A DNA stretch of 6,260 nucleotides, taken from NCBI GenBank assembly GCA_031257715.1, contig JAIROE010000190.1:1-6260 (forward strand), given 5' to 3'. The translations under genes were made by a program, and so were the position numbers. The first letter of the stretch is position 1, and each line of letters starts with the position of its first letter. Shown in pieces: positions 6,201 through 6,260 of the stretch. Source of the stretch: Treponema sp. (GTDB lineage Bacteria > Spirochaetota > Spirochaetia > Treponematales > Breznakiellaceae). A model generated the notes under the pieces. The model saw only the letters and a program-made list of their open reading frames with translations. It was not told where the DNA came from and did no database searches.

Positions 6201-6260
6201 AAACCAGATTCTTGATGTCATGGGCATTACCATTGTTACCAGGGATGTGGCAACGCTGAA
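3241..6260 (+). CDS. Giant phage polyvalent / ejection protein with a zincin metallopeptidase domain and a possible RelA/SpoT-like domain; 3' end outside the window
   Basis: An uninterrupted frame runs from ATG 3241 (MSDIFEQKRR) to the right edge: 1006 full codons and no stop. Visible layout: a charged helical N-terminus (1-200); hydrophobic Gly/Ala-rich segments (about 208-238 and 270-283) and an acidic GEGGEEFFQQISEEV helix, then GGAASSLLMGLP (about 407-418); a charged linker; an alpha/beta region (about 480-630) ending in WEP, LIQHNPLG and GLNYF; a zincin domain (about 715-835) with HEMAH at 744-748; an Ala/Gly/Glu linker (about 836-865); and a final domain from about 880 that resembles the beginning of RelA/SpoT synthetases. 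In T7-like phages the third ejection protein (gp16, about 1318 residues) is also giant and enters the host, but it carries an N-terminal lytic transglycosylase; I see no such motif here. The build is that of large phage polyvalent proteins, whose effector domains are thought to reach the cell with the DNA. Which of these two labels fits better (gp16-like by position, polyvalent by domains) is open; both may apply. Confidence 0.85.
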   Translation, partial: MSDIFEQKRRQEQIFNTDPRIAAEAATRINRQEAEFQQNLNGQIQEYLRLSTLKENKYFAPLSDEDLIVLETAQEAGVMTEDEAYKQATSIALAKRYNMNQAYVRQNLEAFLAAEDIDTTKKVPRTVFNGFVARARTGINSLNMGRFGSRLIEMDASGNTDTAESIRTYLRALQQENEALEFGDESLAKNGVLRFLQKEVVGGTLESLPYTMYIMGASAIGSLFAGTAGARAAGFAAGWELVAGQEYFALTELKDENGNQLIDNDLARNVSLVVGAISSFIETAVWDSFSHFGRAVGKVTGKEAANSMTQRIVGKVLTNLHAKGFLYRLAKEGMEGLFRMAGEGGEEFFQQISEEVGTNLALEFQKERVLEKMGAALEERDRLIQQLTDAKTSTGDIFHNAFEALKGGAASSLLMGLPETVMNYHGSGKDARLLRAEAAVTPSEEAFVKKVENLSLWDGMNPEGKDRAIREYYKNRRTGVEADEARLAEELKHTKGLGEGYAQPETNPETGEEIPLGKAFKEKSGAYYSQLDEDTGIYKVGDRRMKTRTNLWADIQFHKDGGKVVVDSFHVRSDLDTPQFRREVFGQFAEHYAGKDITWEPGPGAVAENAVRDDLIQHNPLGEQAGLNYFSAEDAGDMDAARYRNRVVDTLARNFPASTSEEHAVMAAAWEAAAADRGLSLEAYVNQEFGSLEEAFTTEPNADIDAAAKEGKQVKGAVFFKNLARDAKATIYVTKKADLSTFIHEMAHVYRRRLDGELLAEAEGIWGKFDRKAEEQFAEDYEAWWREGKAPRPEMESFFRKFSEFLKKIYNAVSKRGPVSEEVRAFFEKLHANDAAAAETGAAETGAESAGEGAAGTDPAAAGERHEANRKLVEDRESFDKNNTGEAPKPVHENIGYLEKKLAAVNENTPAKEKYRIQASAARELQLKALDSLPDMRRVVSGIVDTINQKYGEGTVRFIERKATDENPKPVKDVAGIIRKLNNGDKINQILDVMGITIVTRDVATL
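3862..4089 (+). other. Hydrophobic, putative membrane-inserting region of the giant protein
   Basis: Residues 208-238 (LPYTMYIMGASAIGSLFAGT, then Ala/Gly-rich to Trp239) and 270-283 (NVSLVVGAISSFIE) are the most apolar parts of the protein. They are separated by a polar stretch around GQEYFALTELKDENGNQLID. The Gly/Ala richness and moderate length suit amphipathic or re-entrant membrane helices of an ejection protein more than classical transmembrane anchors. A further apolar stretch lies at about 404-418. The function is inferred from composition only. Confidence 0.5.
4678..5130 (+). other. Unassigned alpha/beta module upstream of the protease domain
   Basis: Residues about 480-630 contain beta-like stretches (SGAYYSQLDEDTGIYKV; GGKVVVDSFHVRSDLD), a helix (QFRREVFGQFAEHY), and a closing pattern: W599-E-P, L615-I-x-x-N-P-x-G, then G626-L-N-Y-F. 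From memory, a similar W-x-P ... LIxxNPxGxxxGLxYF ending recurs in other large phage proteins ahead of metallopeptidase domains, but I cannot name a family. No catalytic motif is evident. Confidence 0.4.
5383..5745 (+). other. Zincin metallopeptidase domain of the giant protein (HEMAH)
   Basis: Residues about 715-835 begin with a beta strand (ATIYVTKKADLSTF) leading straight into I-H744-E745-M-A-H748, the HExxH zinc-binding motif: two His ligands and the catalytic Glu. About 26 residues later comes EEQFAEDYEAWWREGKAP. E775 or E779 is the likely third zinc ligand, by analogy with gluzincins (ExxA[DE]). Helices MESFFRKFSEFLKKIY follow. The order 'DLSTF-HExxH ... E-x-FA-x-x-[FY]E-A ... EGKAP ... 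F-x-x-F-x-x-[FW]L-x-x-IY' is typical of the metallopeptidase found in phage polyvalent proteins. All key residues are present, so the domain is predicted to be active. Candidate substrates (self-processing between domains, host defence proteins, envelope proteins) are inference. Confidence 0.85.
5746..5838 (+). other. Ala/Gly/Glu-rich inter-domain linker
   Basis: Residues about 836-866 are nearly all Ala, Gly, Glu, Thr and Pro (for example AAAAETGAAETGAESAGEG). The 5761-5820 line is about 83% GC by hand count. It separates the protease from the last domain and is probably disordered. It marks a likely module boundary. Confidence 0.7.
5944..6260 (+). other. Possible RelA/SpoT-like nucleotidyltransferase domain, cut by the window end
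   Basis: From about residue 902 the protein changes to a helical lead-in (LPDMRRVVSGIVDTINQKYG, 931-950) followed by K969-P-V-K-D-V-A-G-I-I-R-K-L (969-981) and I990-L-D992-V-M-G-I-T-I-V (990-999). RelA/SpoT synthetases show a helix, a basic 'R-[VI]-K-x-x-x-S-I-x-x-K' segment, then 'D-[ILV]-x-[GA]-x-R-[IV]-[IV]', where the Asp is a catalytic metal ligand. Asp992 would be that residue. The Arg usually found four or five residues after it is replaced here by Thr997 (GITIV), so specificity may differ. The window ends before the second half of the domain, including the expected catalytic Glu strand, so the call is tentative. Confidence 0.4.

Overview
The window is a compact block of phage (or prophage) virion genes, all on the + strand and with no intergenic space. 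It holds the end of one gene (to base 198), two complete genes (198-1115 and 1112-3244), and one very large gene that starts at 3241 and is still open at the right edge (at least 1006 codons). Each junction overlaps by 1 or 4 bases (TGATG at 196-200, ATGA at 1112-1115, ATGA at 3241-3244). This looks like one translationally coupled late structural operon. I see no promoter, terminator, tRNA, rRNA, CRISPR array, insertion sequence or attachment site.

The layout resembles the ejection-protein block of T7-like podoviruses (gp12, then gp14, gp15, gp16). It has a beta-rich protein end that could be a tail-nozzle C-terminus, a 305-residue Ala/Gln-rich protein with a hydrophobic N-terminus (gp14-like), a 710-residue soluble helical protein (gp15-like; T7 gp15 is about 750 residues), and a giant multidomain protein (gp16-like by position). 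The assignments of the first three rest mainly on order, size and composition, because sequence similarity to T7 is too weak to see by eye.

The last gene is the most informative. It begins with a helical region and a stretch of hydrophobic Gly/Ala-rich segments (about residues 200-425), as expected of a virion protein that enters or crosses the host envelope. An unassigned alpha/beta region follows (about 480-630). Next is a well-supported zinc metallopeptidase (zincin) domain with HEMAH at residues 744-748 and the downstream pattern EEQFAEDYE. An Ala/Gly/Glu-rich linker then leads into a new domain whose visible part resembles the start of a RelA/SpoT-type nucleotidyltransferase. This architecture is that of a large phage polyvalent protein, in which effector domains are strung together and delivered with the DNA. 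The proposed reading is a virion-borne ejectosome that carries a protease and possibly a nucleotide-modifying enzyme into the host.

Base composition changes along the window: high GC in the first 1 kb, patchy and often lower GC through the third gene, high GC through the metallopeptidase and its linker (about 64% for 5461-5880), then about 48% for 5881-6240 where the last domain begins. This fits modular assembly of the giant gene. The host cannot be assigned; it is a bacterium of moderate to fairly high GC, and nothing here is host-diagnostic.
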